NCBI RefSeq assembly: GCF_022811725.1
Contig: NZ_CP094527.1
Location: 5,766,001-5,830,000, forward strand
DNA: 64,000 bases
Direction of reading: 5' to 3'
Origin: Mucilaginibacter sp. SMC90
GTDB taxonomy: Bacteria > Bacteroidota > Bacteroidia > Sphingobacteriales > Sphingobacteriaceae
Shown: piece by piece, positions 55,878-64,000 of the stretch
How positions within the stretch are numbered: the stretch's first letter is position 1
Layout of the letters: every line of letters starts with the position of its first letter
The notes under the pieces: generated by a model
What the model saw: only the letters and a program-made list of their open reading frames with translations
The model's database searches: none
What the model was told of the DNA's origin: nothing
Made by a program: the position numbers and the translations under genes

Positions 55878-56017
55878 TCATCAGTGATTGATATCCGTTA
55901 CTGGTACTTTACATCATGATCAACTTTCAGCGGAGTACTAATCAATTAATTTCAAGCTATTTAACTAATGAAAGATGAATTTTGTATAGAACCATTACCT
56001 TACAGCTAATTGCATTT

Positions 56018-57595
56018 TTAATGCTTTATAGGTTTGCAAACTAAAACCAAACCAGGGTCTGAAAGATCGCCTGCGGTCTTTGCCGAAAGCCCAACCTCTC
56101 TGATAATATCTCCGGAAAGAATAATTTTATTACCGCTAACAGTGATTCGCTTAGTTATATCAATAGGCGTATCACCTGCAAGGTCCTGTGCCCAAAACTT
56201 GTATCCGTGCCCAATGGCGTTAGGAAGAATGAAAGTCAATGACTGATAATCGCCAAATATGCCTATGGGCCTATCTAACCCTGGAATTTGTTGAACTACA
56301 CTAACACGCCTGCTGATATAACTACGGTTTAATGCGCGGCCAATTGTAGCAATAGCAATGGCCCCATTGGGATATCTCGACGATAAAACAAATGGTTGAT
56401 CCCCGGATTTCTCGACGATAACCGCAGGTGATAAACCACGGCTTATCCTGGCCGGGGCAGTAGCTTTCAAAGTATCGCCAACCTTAGCATCGCCCCAGGT
56501 GTCCCTGAACCCAACCACCCAGGTATCCTGCAACGCAATATTGTCTATATAAAAATCCTTTGATCCTACTTTAAACGGTATTGCTATACGATGCCAGCGT
56601 ACTCCGCGAACCACTTCATCTACCCGTAATTTTATGTCCCTGCCAACAGGAGGAAATGCAAAATCACGCTTTCCATCCGGAAGATCACCTTTAAAAGGGT
56701 GCCGCATTACCCCTATTGCACACCCCAAACCGGCGGCAATGTATGGCTCATCTTCACAATTGATAATAGTATTTGTATTAAGTTTTGAGCCATATGAAAC
56801 AAGATCAGCAATCCGTTGTATGGTAACCGGCTGAGCAATTACATTTTGAACATCATACGTTCTGTAAACATCGGCAAAGTTCAAAGACTCTTTGGTTATT
56901 GCATGTTCGATAGTTAAATGCGGTGCATAAGTTTTCCCTAACCGGGTTAACATTCCCCTCCACTCTGCGTTATGCTCCTGCCTTCCCCAGTCTACTTTCA
57001 AATAAGCAAAATCGGCTTTGTTGGCAGCTTGCATTCTTACCTTCCAGTAAGCTTCGGGGCTTAACTGGCTGATACCAGCCTCCTGTGCACTTATCCAGCC
57101 GCCGGCACCTTTCCAACCTGCTGCTTTTACGGCCTTAACAAATTTGCTAAGTCTTTCTTCCGCATTGCCTGTAAATGAAGGGAATCTGCTTTCATCCAAT
57201 TCGTCTAAGCCGATGTATTTGCTTTTACCCGAATTTTCGGATTTCGGAATGTCCCACGAATCGTCCATAACAAAAATCAGGTCCTTCCTGATTTTTGGAT
57301 AAAATTTTATCCATCCCTGATAAGTACTGTCGCCAAACAGGTTGCTTTCATTTAATGCCTGCCGCGTTGCTTCTGTAGAAGAGTAGCTGCATACATAACC
57401 CTGAATGTTCCAGGTGTTAAAATAATCGGTTGCTGCAGATGGCTTATCAGGAACCAGAGATTTCACTTTTTGTGCGTAGCTACATTCGTTAATACCAAAC
57501 AACGAGAGAACTAAAAGTGGGATTACATTTTTGATTATCACTATTATAGAAATTTTATTTCGACTATGCTGGCAGGTGAAGTATATCATGAGCAA
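56018..57595 (-). CDS. Putative clan GH-D-like glycoside hydrolase
   Basis: A 525-residue exported protein; a hydrophobic stretch near 18-40 (IIKNVIPLLVLSLFGIN, cleaved near CSYAQ) follows an unusual charged N-terminus. A later start such as the GTG within the IIVII stretch is possible. The TIM-barrel part has DLIFVMDDSWDIPKSENS, AAGWKGAGGWISAQEAG, the candidate nucleophile Asp in FAYLKVDWGRQEHN and a candidate acid/base Asp in DVYRTYDVQNVIAQP, in positions like those of GH27/GH36. The C-terminal part is beta-rich. The exact family is not clear to me; alpha-galactosidase or a related retaining enzyme is likely. It heads away from the GH35 gene on the same strand and faces the GH27 gene. Confidence 0.7.
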   Translation of the reverse strand: MLMIYFTCQHSRNKISIIVIIKNVIPLLVLSLFGINECSYAQKVKSLVPDKPSAATDYFNTWNIQGYVCSYSSTEATRQALNESNLFGDSTYQGWIKFYPKIRKDLIFVMDDSWDIPKSENSGKSKYIGLDELDESRFPSFTGNAEERLSKFVKAVKAAGWKGAGGWISAQEAGISQLSPEAYWKVRMQAANKADFAYLKVDWGRQEHNAEWRGMLTRLGKTYAPHLTIEHAITKESLNFADVYRTYDVQNVIAQPVTIQRIADLVSYGSKLNTNTIINCEDEPYIAAGLGCAIGVMRHPFKGDLPDGKRDFAFPPVGRDIKLRVDEVVRGVRWHRIAIPFKVGSKDFYIDNIALQDTWVVGFRDTWGDAKVGDTLKATAPARISRGLSPAVIVEKSGDQPFVLSSRYPNGAIAIATIGRALNRSYISRRVSVVQQIPGLDRPIGIFGDYQSLTFILPNAIGHGYKFWAQDLAGDTPIDITKRITVSGNKIILSGDIIREVGLSAKTAGDLSDPGLVLVCKPIKH

Positions 57596-57740
57596 AATAC
57601 AATTTCCGCACTATAATTTAAGCAGATCATTTGTATATTATACTATCAGATTAGCTTTATTCCAATTAACCCGCTAAAGTATCGCTATAATAAAAAGGTA
57701 TATAAACAATAAAAAAATCAGAAACAGCCAAAAAGAAAAA

Positions 57741-57758
57741 GGCTGTATTGCTACAGCC
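57741..57758 (-). terminator. Intrinsic terminator of the GH35 gene
   Basis: Read on the minus strand, GGCTGTA (57758-57752), loop GCAA, TACAGCC (57747-57741), followed by TTTTTCTTTTT (57740-57730). It lies about 105 bp past the GH35 stop, so the GH-D-like gene further on has its own promoter. Confidence 0.93.
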
Positions 57759-57863
57759 TCTTATAACTCCGCCTCATAAGTATGATTAGCAATTACGCTT
57801 CGCAAACCAAATGTGAGGGTTGCCTTTTTCCTTTAGTTTACTATCCTTGCAGATGCATAATTA

Positions 57864-59666
57864 TTACTCAAGGGTTTTAACCCCTTTTATAGTATTTGCA
57901 GCCGTGTCATGCAAGTCAAAAACAGTAACGTTATTTTCGCCTTTTTGCAGCCAGTTTGCAGGGCAATACAGATGAAACTGCGGGCCCGTGTTCCAATACC
58001 GGCCAAGGTTATGTCCGTTAACCCAAATCACACCTTTTTTAAAGTTACTCAGGTCCAGATAAGTATCTGCAACTGTTGTCAAATCAAATTTTCCTTTAAA
58101 AAATGTACCGTCATGAAAGCTTTTGGTATCATTGGTTTTAAGCTTAGTTATGAACTGATCATCCATAGGGAGTTTATAAATTTCCCAATTTGTAAGTGTC
58201 ATACCTTCTAACGTAACCCTGTCCGTGATGCCTTTACGATCTATCATGTACTGCGCAAAATTGATGTGCCCCATGTTTTCTACCAGGATATCAAGCTGCG
58301 GGTCTTTTACATCCGAAGGCGGTATTTTAACTGTCCATTTGCCGCCATCACGATAAATGGTATCCACCAATTTACCATTGAGCAATACAAGGGCATAGTC
58401 ATGTGGTTCGGTGATGGTAAGGGTTCCGCTTTTGCGGCCTACCAGCTTCGTTCTGTATAAAATAAAACCATAGTATTGGCCAAGTGCCTCCATAGGTACC
58501 GGCTGAGGTGATTTTACTGCTGCTGGCAATTCGTTCCAGATAGTGTTGACCGGTTTCATATCAAAAGCCGCAACTTCAGTCACAAGGGTTGGCTTTGGCA
58601 CATTGGGGATCTTATATTTTACATATTTAGCAATGAGGTTGCGCAAGGCGTAGTATTTTGAAGTAGGCTCGCCACGCTCGTTAACAGGCGCATCATAATC
58701 ATAGCTGGTAACATCGGGCTGAAACTGCGTAGGTGTAAATGCATTGGCACCGGCATTGAAGCCAAAATTAGTACCACCGTGTACTACATATAAATTAAAC
58801 GATTTCTTATGCTCAAGCAAGTAAGTAACATCTTTTACAATACCTTCATTGCCTGGCTTTTGCCATTTCTCTTTCCAGTGGGTTAACCAGCCCGGGTAGC
58901 TTTCACTGCTAAAGGACGGCACGTTGGGGTTTTGTTTTGCAGCCTGCTCAAAATCCGCATCGCTTGAGCCGCTGTCCAGTCCTATAGCTGCGCCGTCAAC
59001 ACCGCCCGCTTCAAGCATAAACGCCGTTGGGCCATCGGCAGTGTAAAATGGTACATTGATGCCATTTTTTACCCAAAGCTCCTTTAATGCGTTAACATAT
59101 TCCCGGTCATTAGCATAGCTGCCATACTCATTTTCTACCTGTACCATTATTATAGGGCCGCCATTGGTACATTGTAAACCTTTCACCTGTTCAGACAGCA
59201 CACCCACAAACCGGGTAACTTCGGCCATATACCGGGGATCCATGCACCTTAGCTTAATATCCGGAATTGTTAACAGGTAAGGGGGCAAACCGCCAAAATC
59301 CCATTCGGCACAAACGTAAGGACCAGGGCGCAGTAATACCCACATGCCCTCTTCCTTACAAATACGTATAAATTCGGCGATATCCCTATTCTCTGTTTTA
59401 AAGTCGAACACGCCTTTTTCCTGCTCATGATAATTCCAGAAAATGTAGGCAGCAATAGTATTACATCCCATGGCCTTAGCCATTTGAATGCGATGACGCC
59501 AATACATTTTAGGTATCCTGGCGGGGTGCATTTCGCCGCTGATGATTTGAAAAGGTTTACCATCAAGCAAAAAGTCGTTTTTACCTAATGAGAATATGTG
59601 TTTTTGCTGAGCTTCAGCAATACCCGATGTTAAAATAACAAGAACAAACAGGAGTATCTTTTTCAT
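57864..59666 (-). CDS. Exported GH35 beta-galactosidase
   Basis: A 600-residue exported enzyme (signal peptide MKKILLFVLVILTSGIAEAQ). The GH35 barrel starts FLLDGKPFQIISGEMHPARI, followed by CNTIAAYIFWNYHEQEKGVF and RPGPYVCAEWDFGGLPPYLL. The acid/base Glu180 is in VQVENEYGSY and the nucleophile Glu255 in SFSSESYPGWLTHW. The C-terminal half holds jelly-roll domains, including GVIWVNGHNLGRYWNTGPQF. It removes terminal beta-linked galactose and probably works with the GH27 and GH-D-like enzymes on the same galactose-rich glycan. The SusD/SusC genes of PUL D lie directly upstream on the same strand (78 bp gap). Confidence 0.97.
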   Translation of the reverse strand: MKKILLFVLVILTSGIAEAQQKHIFSLGKNDFLLDGKPFQIISGEMHPARIPKMYWRHRIQMAKAMGCNTIAAYIFWNYHEQEKGVFDFKTENRDIAEFIRICKEEGMWVLLRPGPYVCAEWDFGGLPPYLLTIPDIKLRCMDPRYMAEVTRFVGVLSEQVKGLQCTNGGPIIMVQVENEYGSYANDREYVNALKELWVKNGINVPFYTADGPTAFMLEAGGVDGAAIGLDSGSSDADFEQAAKQNPNVPSFSSESYPGWLTHWKEKWQKPGNEGIVKDVTYLLEHKKSFNLYVVHGGTNFGFNAGANAFTPTQFQPDVTSYDYDAPVNERGEPTSKYYALRNLIAKYVKYKIPNVPKPTLVTEVAAFDMKPVNTIWNELPAAVKSPQPVPMEALGQYYGFILYRTKLVGRKSGTLTITEPHDYALVLLNGKLVDTIYRDGGKWTVKIPPSDVKDPQLDILVENMGHINFAQYMIDRKGITDRVTLEGMTLTNWEIYKLPMDDQFITKLKTNDTKSFHDGTFFKGKFDLTTVADTYLDLSNFKKGVIWVNGHNLGRYWNTGPQFHLYCPANWLQKGENNVTVFDLHDTAANTIKGVKTLE

Positions 59667-59744
59667 TATAATGGGTATAGTTATAGATTGATCAGTATAA
59701 TATAACCGGAAAGGCGGTAAACCCTTCCGGTTGGACCGGAGTGT

Positions 59745-61331
59745 TTACCAGCCCGGATTTTGTACCAGTTGTTTATTCAGGTCAACCTCATTTTGAGGGA
59801 TTGGCCACAAGTAATCGCGGCTGGCATTGAACTGCCTTTTTTCAACAAGGATATGCTGTCCGTAATCTGCCCTTGATGAGTTGAAATAGTTAAGGATACC
59901 ATAGGCATTACCAGGCATTACACTTTCTGCTGTTTTCCACCTGCGGATATCAAACAAGCGGTTATCTTCCATCGGGAATTCCACATGTCTTTCGCGCCTT
60001 ACAGCAGCCCTTAGCTGGGCCTGCGTTGCGGCTTTGGCAGCTGTTAATGCAGGCATATTAACGCCGGTCCTTTGCCTTACTTTGTTGATGGCATCATAAA
60101 CAGACTGATCTATTGTACCTGCTTCTATTTTAGCTTCGGCATAGTTCAGTAATACTTCGGCATAACGGATCAATACGATATCGTTATAAGAGTTAGCATC
60201 GTAATTGCCCGATATTACTGTTGGAATGTATTTTTTATAATAGTAACCGCTAAACGAAGCGTTATTTTTACCCAAAGCATCGATCGAGTTAGGGCTGGTT
60301 ACATCTATAGTACTGCCGTTAACTACTGTACCTGGCACAACCACGGTAAGTTTAAGCCTTGGGTCGCGGTTATCAAATGGTTTTGCGGCATTATATAAAG
60401 GCGAATTATCGATAGTGTTACCGTCTGTACATTCATAATCATCAACCAGTTTTTGCAAAGGCACCACCTGCGACCAGCCACCGACAGTAGGCCCGCCAAC
60501 CCATGTAGCCGTTCCGTTGGCATAGGTATTGGCAATATACTGGCCTGCAAGAATTATTTCCGGACTGTTTTTATTGGTACCGTTGAATAAGCTCAGGTAA
60601 TCTCCGTCAATGCTATATTGAGTAAGGTCCATCACAGCTTTTGCAGCGGTTGCAGCTTCTGCGTATTGTGCATTATAAAGCAAAACGCGCGCTTTTAAAG
60701 CCAAAGCCGCGCCGCGGGTTATCCTTCCCTGGTCGGCAGTACCATAGCTAAGTGGCAAGTAATTAGCTACCGTATCTAACTCGGCAACTATAAACTTAGC
60801 TACATCTGCCTTGGGCGTTCTTGCAACATCAAACTCGCTGATAGCCTGTACGTGTGTAATTAGCGGCACATCGCCGTACATGCCTATCAACTGCTGGTAA
60901 GCGTAAGCCCTTAAAAAGCGCGATTCGCCAACAAGCCGTTTGTGCATATCATCGCTCATACCGGTTACTTTGTTAATGTTATCAAGCACGTTGTTGGCAG
61001 CCCCGATCATGGTATAAAAGTTTGACCAATAGTGACTGAAAACCCCGTTGCTGGCAGTTCCTGTACCATTGCCTGCGTATTGAATGTCATCAGGCCAGTT
61101 ACTCCATGAATAACTATCATCAGTAGCGCACGATAAAAATATCCTATCGGTAAAATCACCAAGATACCGATAGATATTATTCACAGCTTGAACCGCGTTA
61201 GTTTCTGTTTTCCAATAAGTTGTACCCGACGATGCATCTAAAGGCTGTTTATCAAGCAGGTCTTTTTTACAGGCCGAAAAACCTGTAGCTACAACAGCCA
61301 GCATTAATATAATATGTTGAATCTTTTTCAT
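59745..61331 (-). CDS. SusD/RagB-family lipoprotein (PUL D)
   Basis: A 528-residue surface lipoprotein; lipobox TGFSAC (Cys21). Family segments are LVGESRFLRAYAYQQLIGMY, ITRGAALALKARVLLYNAQY, IVLIRYAEVLLNYAEAKIEA, RRERHVEFPMEDNRLFDIRR, and the ending LNKQLVQNPGW. It begins 10 bp after the SusC stop. No sigma factor or hybrid regulator is seen next to PUL D in this window, so its regulator may be beyond base 64000. Confidence 0.95.
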   Translation of the reverse strand: MKKIQHIILMLAVVATGFSACKKDLLDKQPLDASSGTTYWKTETNAVQAVNNIYRYLGDFTDRIFLSCATDDSYSWSNWPDDIQYAGNGTGTASNGVFSHYWSNFYTMIGAANNVLDNINKVTGMSDDMHKRLVGESRFLRAYAYQQLIGMYGDVPLITHVQAISEFDVARTPKADVAKFIVAELDTVANYLPLSYGTADQGRITRGAALALKARVLLYNAQYAEAATAAKAVMDLTQYSIDGDYLSLFNGTNKNSPEIILAGQYIANTYANGTATWVGGPTVGGWSQVVPLQKLVDDYECTDGNTIDNSPLYNAAKPFDNRDPRLKLTVVVPGTVVNGSTIDVTSPNSIDALGKNNASFSGYYYKKYIPTVISGNYDANSYNDIVLIRYAEVLLNYAEAKIEAGTIDQSVYDAINKVRQRTGVNMPALTAAKAATQAQLRAAVRRERHVEFPMEDNRLFDIRRWKTAESVMPGNAYGILNYFNSSRADYGQHILVEKRQFNASRDYLWPIPQNEVDLNKQLVQNPGW

Positions 61332-61341
61332 CTCTGTTGCT

Positions 61342-64000
61342 TTAAAAATTTGCGTTTATACCAAAGGTGTAGGTTTTAACCTGCGGATAGTAGCGGTTAT
61401 CATTTGGCGATTCAGGATCGATATCGCTTGGCAGGCTGCTGAAGGTGAACAGATTTTGTCCTGATACATAAAGCCTTAGTTTGGAAAGACCAAGTTTGCT
61501 TATCAACGATGGCTTAAATGTGTAACCTAACTGTGCACTTTTTACCCTTAAATAAGCGCCGCTCCTGATCCAGAATGAAGAAGCCTGGTAGTTTTGGGTT
61601 GATGTTGTTAACCGTGGATAAGTAGCATCGGTATTGGTTGGTGTCCAGCTGTCTTGCTGAGCAGCTTTGAAGTTACCATCGGTACTTGTTGGGGCCCTTT
61701 GCATAACCAGGGTACTTACATCAATTTTTCCGACACCCTGTAATAAAGTTGAAAAATCGAAACCTTTATAGCTTGCAGCTAAGTTAAAAGCGTAGGTATA
61801 TCGCGGTATATCGCTGCCTAAGTAAACGCGGTCTTTTGAGTCAATTACGCCATCACCATTCTGATCTTTATACATCAGGTCGCCTGCGGCGGTACCTGCA
61901 GTTTGGGTAGCATGCCCGGCTACTTGCGCAGCAGACTGGAAAATGCCTTCAACCTTGTAACCATAATAAGAATGGAAAGGCATTCCGGTCATGAATCCGA
62001 ATGTATTGTTGTTGTTATCGGTGGTTAAGTAGTCAGTGCCTTTTAGGTCGGTTATCTTGTTTTTCACATCTGAGATATTACCCCCTACCGAGTATTTAAA
62101 ATCAGAACCGATAGTCCCTTTATAATTTACACTAAACTCATAGCCTTTATTGTTCATACTGCCTGCGTTTTGGTAAGAGGCGGTAAACCCTACAGTAGAA
62201 GGGATAGGCAGGGCGTATAAGATATTGCTGGTAGTTTTGTTGTAGTAATCAAAAGTAAAAGTCAGCTTGTTATCTAAAACACCTAAATCAAACCCAATAT
62301 CGGCCATTTTGGTAGTTTCCCAGGTCAATCCATTGTTTACATAAACACTTTGGCTGGCAGCTGTATTCAGAGTGCCGCCAAAAGGATAGCTACTGTTGTA
62401 ACTGAAAGTTGACTGGTATGGATAGTTAACCACCGCACTTGTTGTTGATAGTGGGTTATCATTACCTAACTTACCCCATGATCCTCTAAGTTTTAAATCC
62501 TGGATAGCCGAAAAATCTTTCATAAATTCTTCGCGGGCAATGTTCCAGCCGGCAGAAAATGAAGGAAACCAGCCGTAATTTGATCCTTTAGGGAAACGTG
62601 ACGAACCATCCCGGCGGATATTAGCCTCGAACAAATACTTATCGTCAAATGAATAATTTAACCTTCCAAAATAAGATACGAGCAGATATTCGGTAGCGGT
62701 ACCTGTGTTGGTAGAAGTACTGGCCGAGCCTGCATTGATCTCGGATAAATCATCATCAGGAATATCTTTTCTGAAAGCTGTAAGGTAATCATAGTTTTCG
62801 CTTAAGCGCGAAGCACCTGCTAAAACGCTCAGGTTATGTTTACCAAAGGTTTTCTTGTAATTGATCAAACCCTGGTAGTTTTGAAACCAATAACCGGTAT
62901 ACTCTTTAGTAATATCATTTTGCCCAACAGTCAGCGTGTTTTTGGTATCATACTGAATGTAATCAAAGGCTTTGTTATGAAGGCTATTGTAAGAGCTCTG
63001 GTAATTATCAGAAGCGGTACCGGTAAGGGTAAGCCCGTCAATAACCTGGTAATTTAATTTAAAGTTACCAATGAATAAGTTCTTTTTATAACTGTAAAGT
63101 CCGCCGTCATCCTGCAGCCTGAGCGGATTTTGCCCGCCGCGTAAGGTAGCCCAGGTTCCGTCGGTATACTGATTAACACTTAGAGGATTGGCGATAGCTG
63201 CCTGCCCGAACTGAAACCATGCAGATCCGGCTACGCCTTGTGGTTCCTGTTGCTTGGAGATATTAGCTGATATATCGGCGCTAAAATCCAAACGTTTGGT
63301 GATTTTGGTATCTGTGTTTAGCCTAACGGTAAGCCTGTCATAATTCATCTGTTTGATCAAACCGTCCTGATTGAAATAGTTGGTTGAAAAACGATAAGTA
63401 TTTTTCTCGCCGCCACCCGCAACCGAAAGGCTATGCTCCTGCTGAAAGCCGCTGCCAGTAAGGATATCCTTAAGCCAGTAGTTATCAGGATACAAATTCA
63501 AGTCGCGGTTAGGATTGTTATATTCGGCAATTTGCGCATCTGAATAAACCGCGCCGGCACCCGAGTTGGTATACATCAGGTTGGCCAGGCGCATAAACTC
63601 CTGAGCGCCCACAAATTTGGAGATCCTTGTAGGGTTTTGCCATCCAAAATAATCTGAATAATTAACCGCTGCTTTTCCCGATGTACCACGTTTTGTAGTG
63701 ATCAGTACCACACCATTAGCAGCCCTTACACCATAAATAGAAGATGCCGCAGCATCTTTTAACACCGAAACAGAGGCGATATCATTGGCGTCAACATTGT
63801 TGATATCGGTTTGTACACCATCAACCAATACGAGGGGGTTACTGTTGTTTAATGTTCCTATACCCCTGATACGTATAGTACCCTGATCTGCTCCCGGTTG
63901 CCCCTGGCTTTGGGTTACTGTAACACCCGATGCTGCACCCTGCAAAGCGGCCGACACCTGTCCTACCGGTTTCCAGTTAAGATCATTTCCGCTAACTGAA
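61342..64000 (-). CDS. SusC-like TonB-dependent transporter, 5' part cut off (PUL D)
   Basis: At least 885 residues of a SusC-type transporter; the frame stays open to the window end, so the signal peptide, carboxypeptidase-like domain and start codon lie outside. The visible part begins inside the plug (QVSAALQGAASGVTVTQSQG, then NPLVLVDGVQTDINNVDAND and VLKDAAASSIYGVRAANG). It continues through the barrel to YTFGINANF. A Val codon (GTG) at 63957 is not a true start, because the upstream codons in frame still encode plug sequence. It pairs with SusD 10 bp downstream. Confidence 0.95.
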   Translation of the reverse strand, partial: SVSGNDLNWKPVGQVSAALQGAASGVTVTQSQGQPGADQGTIRIRGIGTLNNSNPLVLVDGVQTDINNVDANDIASVSVLKDAAASSIYGVRAANGVVLITTKRGTSGKAAVNYSDYFGWQNPTRISKFVGAQEFMRLANLMYTNSGAGAVYSDAQIAEYNNPNRDLNLYPDNYWLKDILTGSGFQQEHSLSVAGGGEKNTYRFSTNYFNQDGLIKQMNYDRLTVRLNTDTKITKRLDFSADISANISKQQEPQGVAGSAWFQFGQAAIANPLSVNQYTDGTWATLRGGQNPLRLQDDGGLYSYKKNLFIGNFKLNYQVIDGLTLTGTASDNYQSSYNSLHNKAFDYIQYDTKNTLTVGQNDITKEYTGYWFQNYQGLINYKKTFGKHNLSVLAGASRLSENYDYLTAFRKDIPDDDLSEINAGSASTSTNTGTATEYLLVSYFGRLNYSFDDKYLFEANIRRDGSSRFPKGSNYGWFPSFSAGWNIAREEFMKDFSAIQDLKLRGSWGKLGNDNPLSTTSAVVNYPYQSTFSYNSSYPFGGTLNTAASQSVYVNNGLTWETTKMADIGFDLGVLDNKLTFTFDYYNKTTSNILYALPIPSTVGFTASYQNAGSMNNKGYEFSVNYKGTIGSDFKYSVGGNISDVKNKITDLKGTDYLTTDNNNNTFGFMTGMPFHSYYGYKVEGIFQSAAQVAGHATQTAGTAAGDLMYKDQNGDGVIDSKDRVYLGSDIPRYTYAFNLAASYKGFDFSTLLQGVGKIDVSTLVMQRAPTSTDGNFKAAQQDSWTPTNTDATYPRLTTSTQNYQASSFWIRSGAYLRVKSAQLGYTFKPSLISKLGLSKLRLYVSGQNLFTFSSLPSDIDPESPNDNRYYPQVKTYTFGINANF

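Noticed and set aside
1-64000. CRISPR arrays, tRNA or rRNA genes, transposases, phage genes
   Set aside because: Scanning the non-coding stretches showed no regularly spaced repeats, cloverleaf-like segments or mobile-element reading frames.

Overview
The window reads as a chromosomal segment of a free-living, glycan-degrading Bacteroidota, most likely a Sphingobacteriaceae member of the Mucilaginibacter/Pedobacter type. The evidence is four SusC/SusD outer-membrane pairs, a hybrid two-component regulator, an ECF sigma/FecR pair driving an STN-domain SusC, lipoproteins ending in the LSSC/TAC lipobox, N-terminal sequences such as MKLTTLLL, and very few Shine-Dalgarno sites. The genus is inferred; no rRNA or tRNA gene is visible to confirm it.

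Layout. 1-13114 is a sulfated-glycan utilisation locus (PUL A): a truncated sulfatase, SusD and SusC on the minus strand, a divergent hybrid two-component regulator, and a minus-strand operon of a GH43-like enzyme, an unassigned clan GH-A-like enzyme and a second sulfatase. 13396-20853 is a housekeeping/regulatory stretch: a variant GAPDH with its terminator, a GlxA-type AraC regulator, a large helical protein of unknown function, a YiaA/B membrane protein, a small secreted protein, an SDR and an AraC regulator. 21040-25076 is a compact operon: membrane-bound AraC regulator, two small exported proteins and a class-C-type serine hydrolase, in which the three exported proteins seem to share a small beta-rich domain. 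25662-31481 is a complete RND efflux operon (adaptor, pump, outer-membrane channel), followed by an orphan multi-PAS histidine kinase. 34519-37293 holds four minus-strand proteins of unknown function, three of them exported.

37458-44445 is the most unusual region (PUL B). A SusC/SusD pair and an exported esterase are bracketed by two paralogous carboxymuconolactone-decarboxylase/AhpD-like proteins, with no glycoside hydrolase. A perfect 44-bp palindrome lies just beyond it. 45882-55829 is an ECF sigma/anti-sigma controlled PUL C with an STN-SusC, SusD and GH27 alpha-galactosidase. It converges on PUL D (56018-64000, minus strand) with a clan GH-D-like protein, a GH35 beta-galactosidase, SusD and a SusC that runs off the window.

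Taken together, PULs C and D point to terminal alpha- and beta-galactose removal from a galactose-rich plant or algal glycan. PUL A points to a sulfated polysaccharide. PUL B probably handles a small ester-bearing ligand rather than a polysaccharide. Each PUL appears to be controlled differently: hybrid two-component system for A, unknown for B, sigma/anti-sigma relay for C, and no visible regulator for D.
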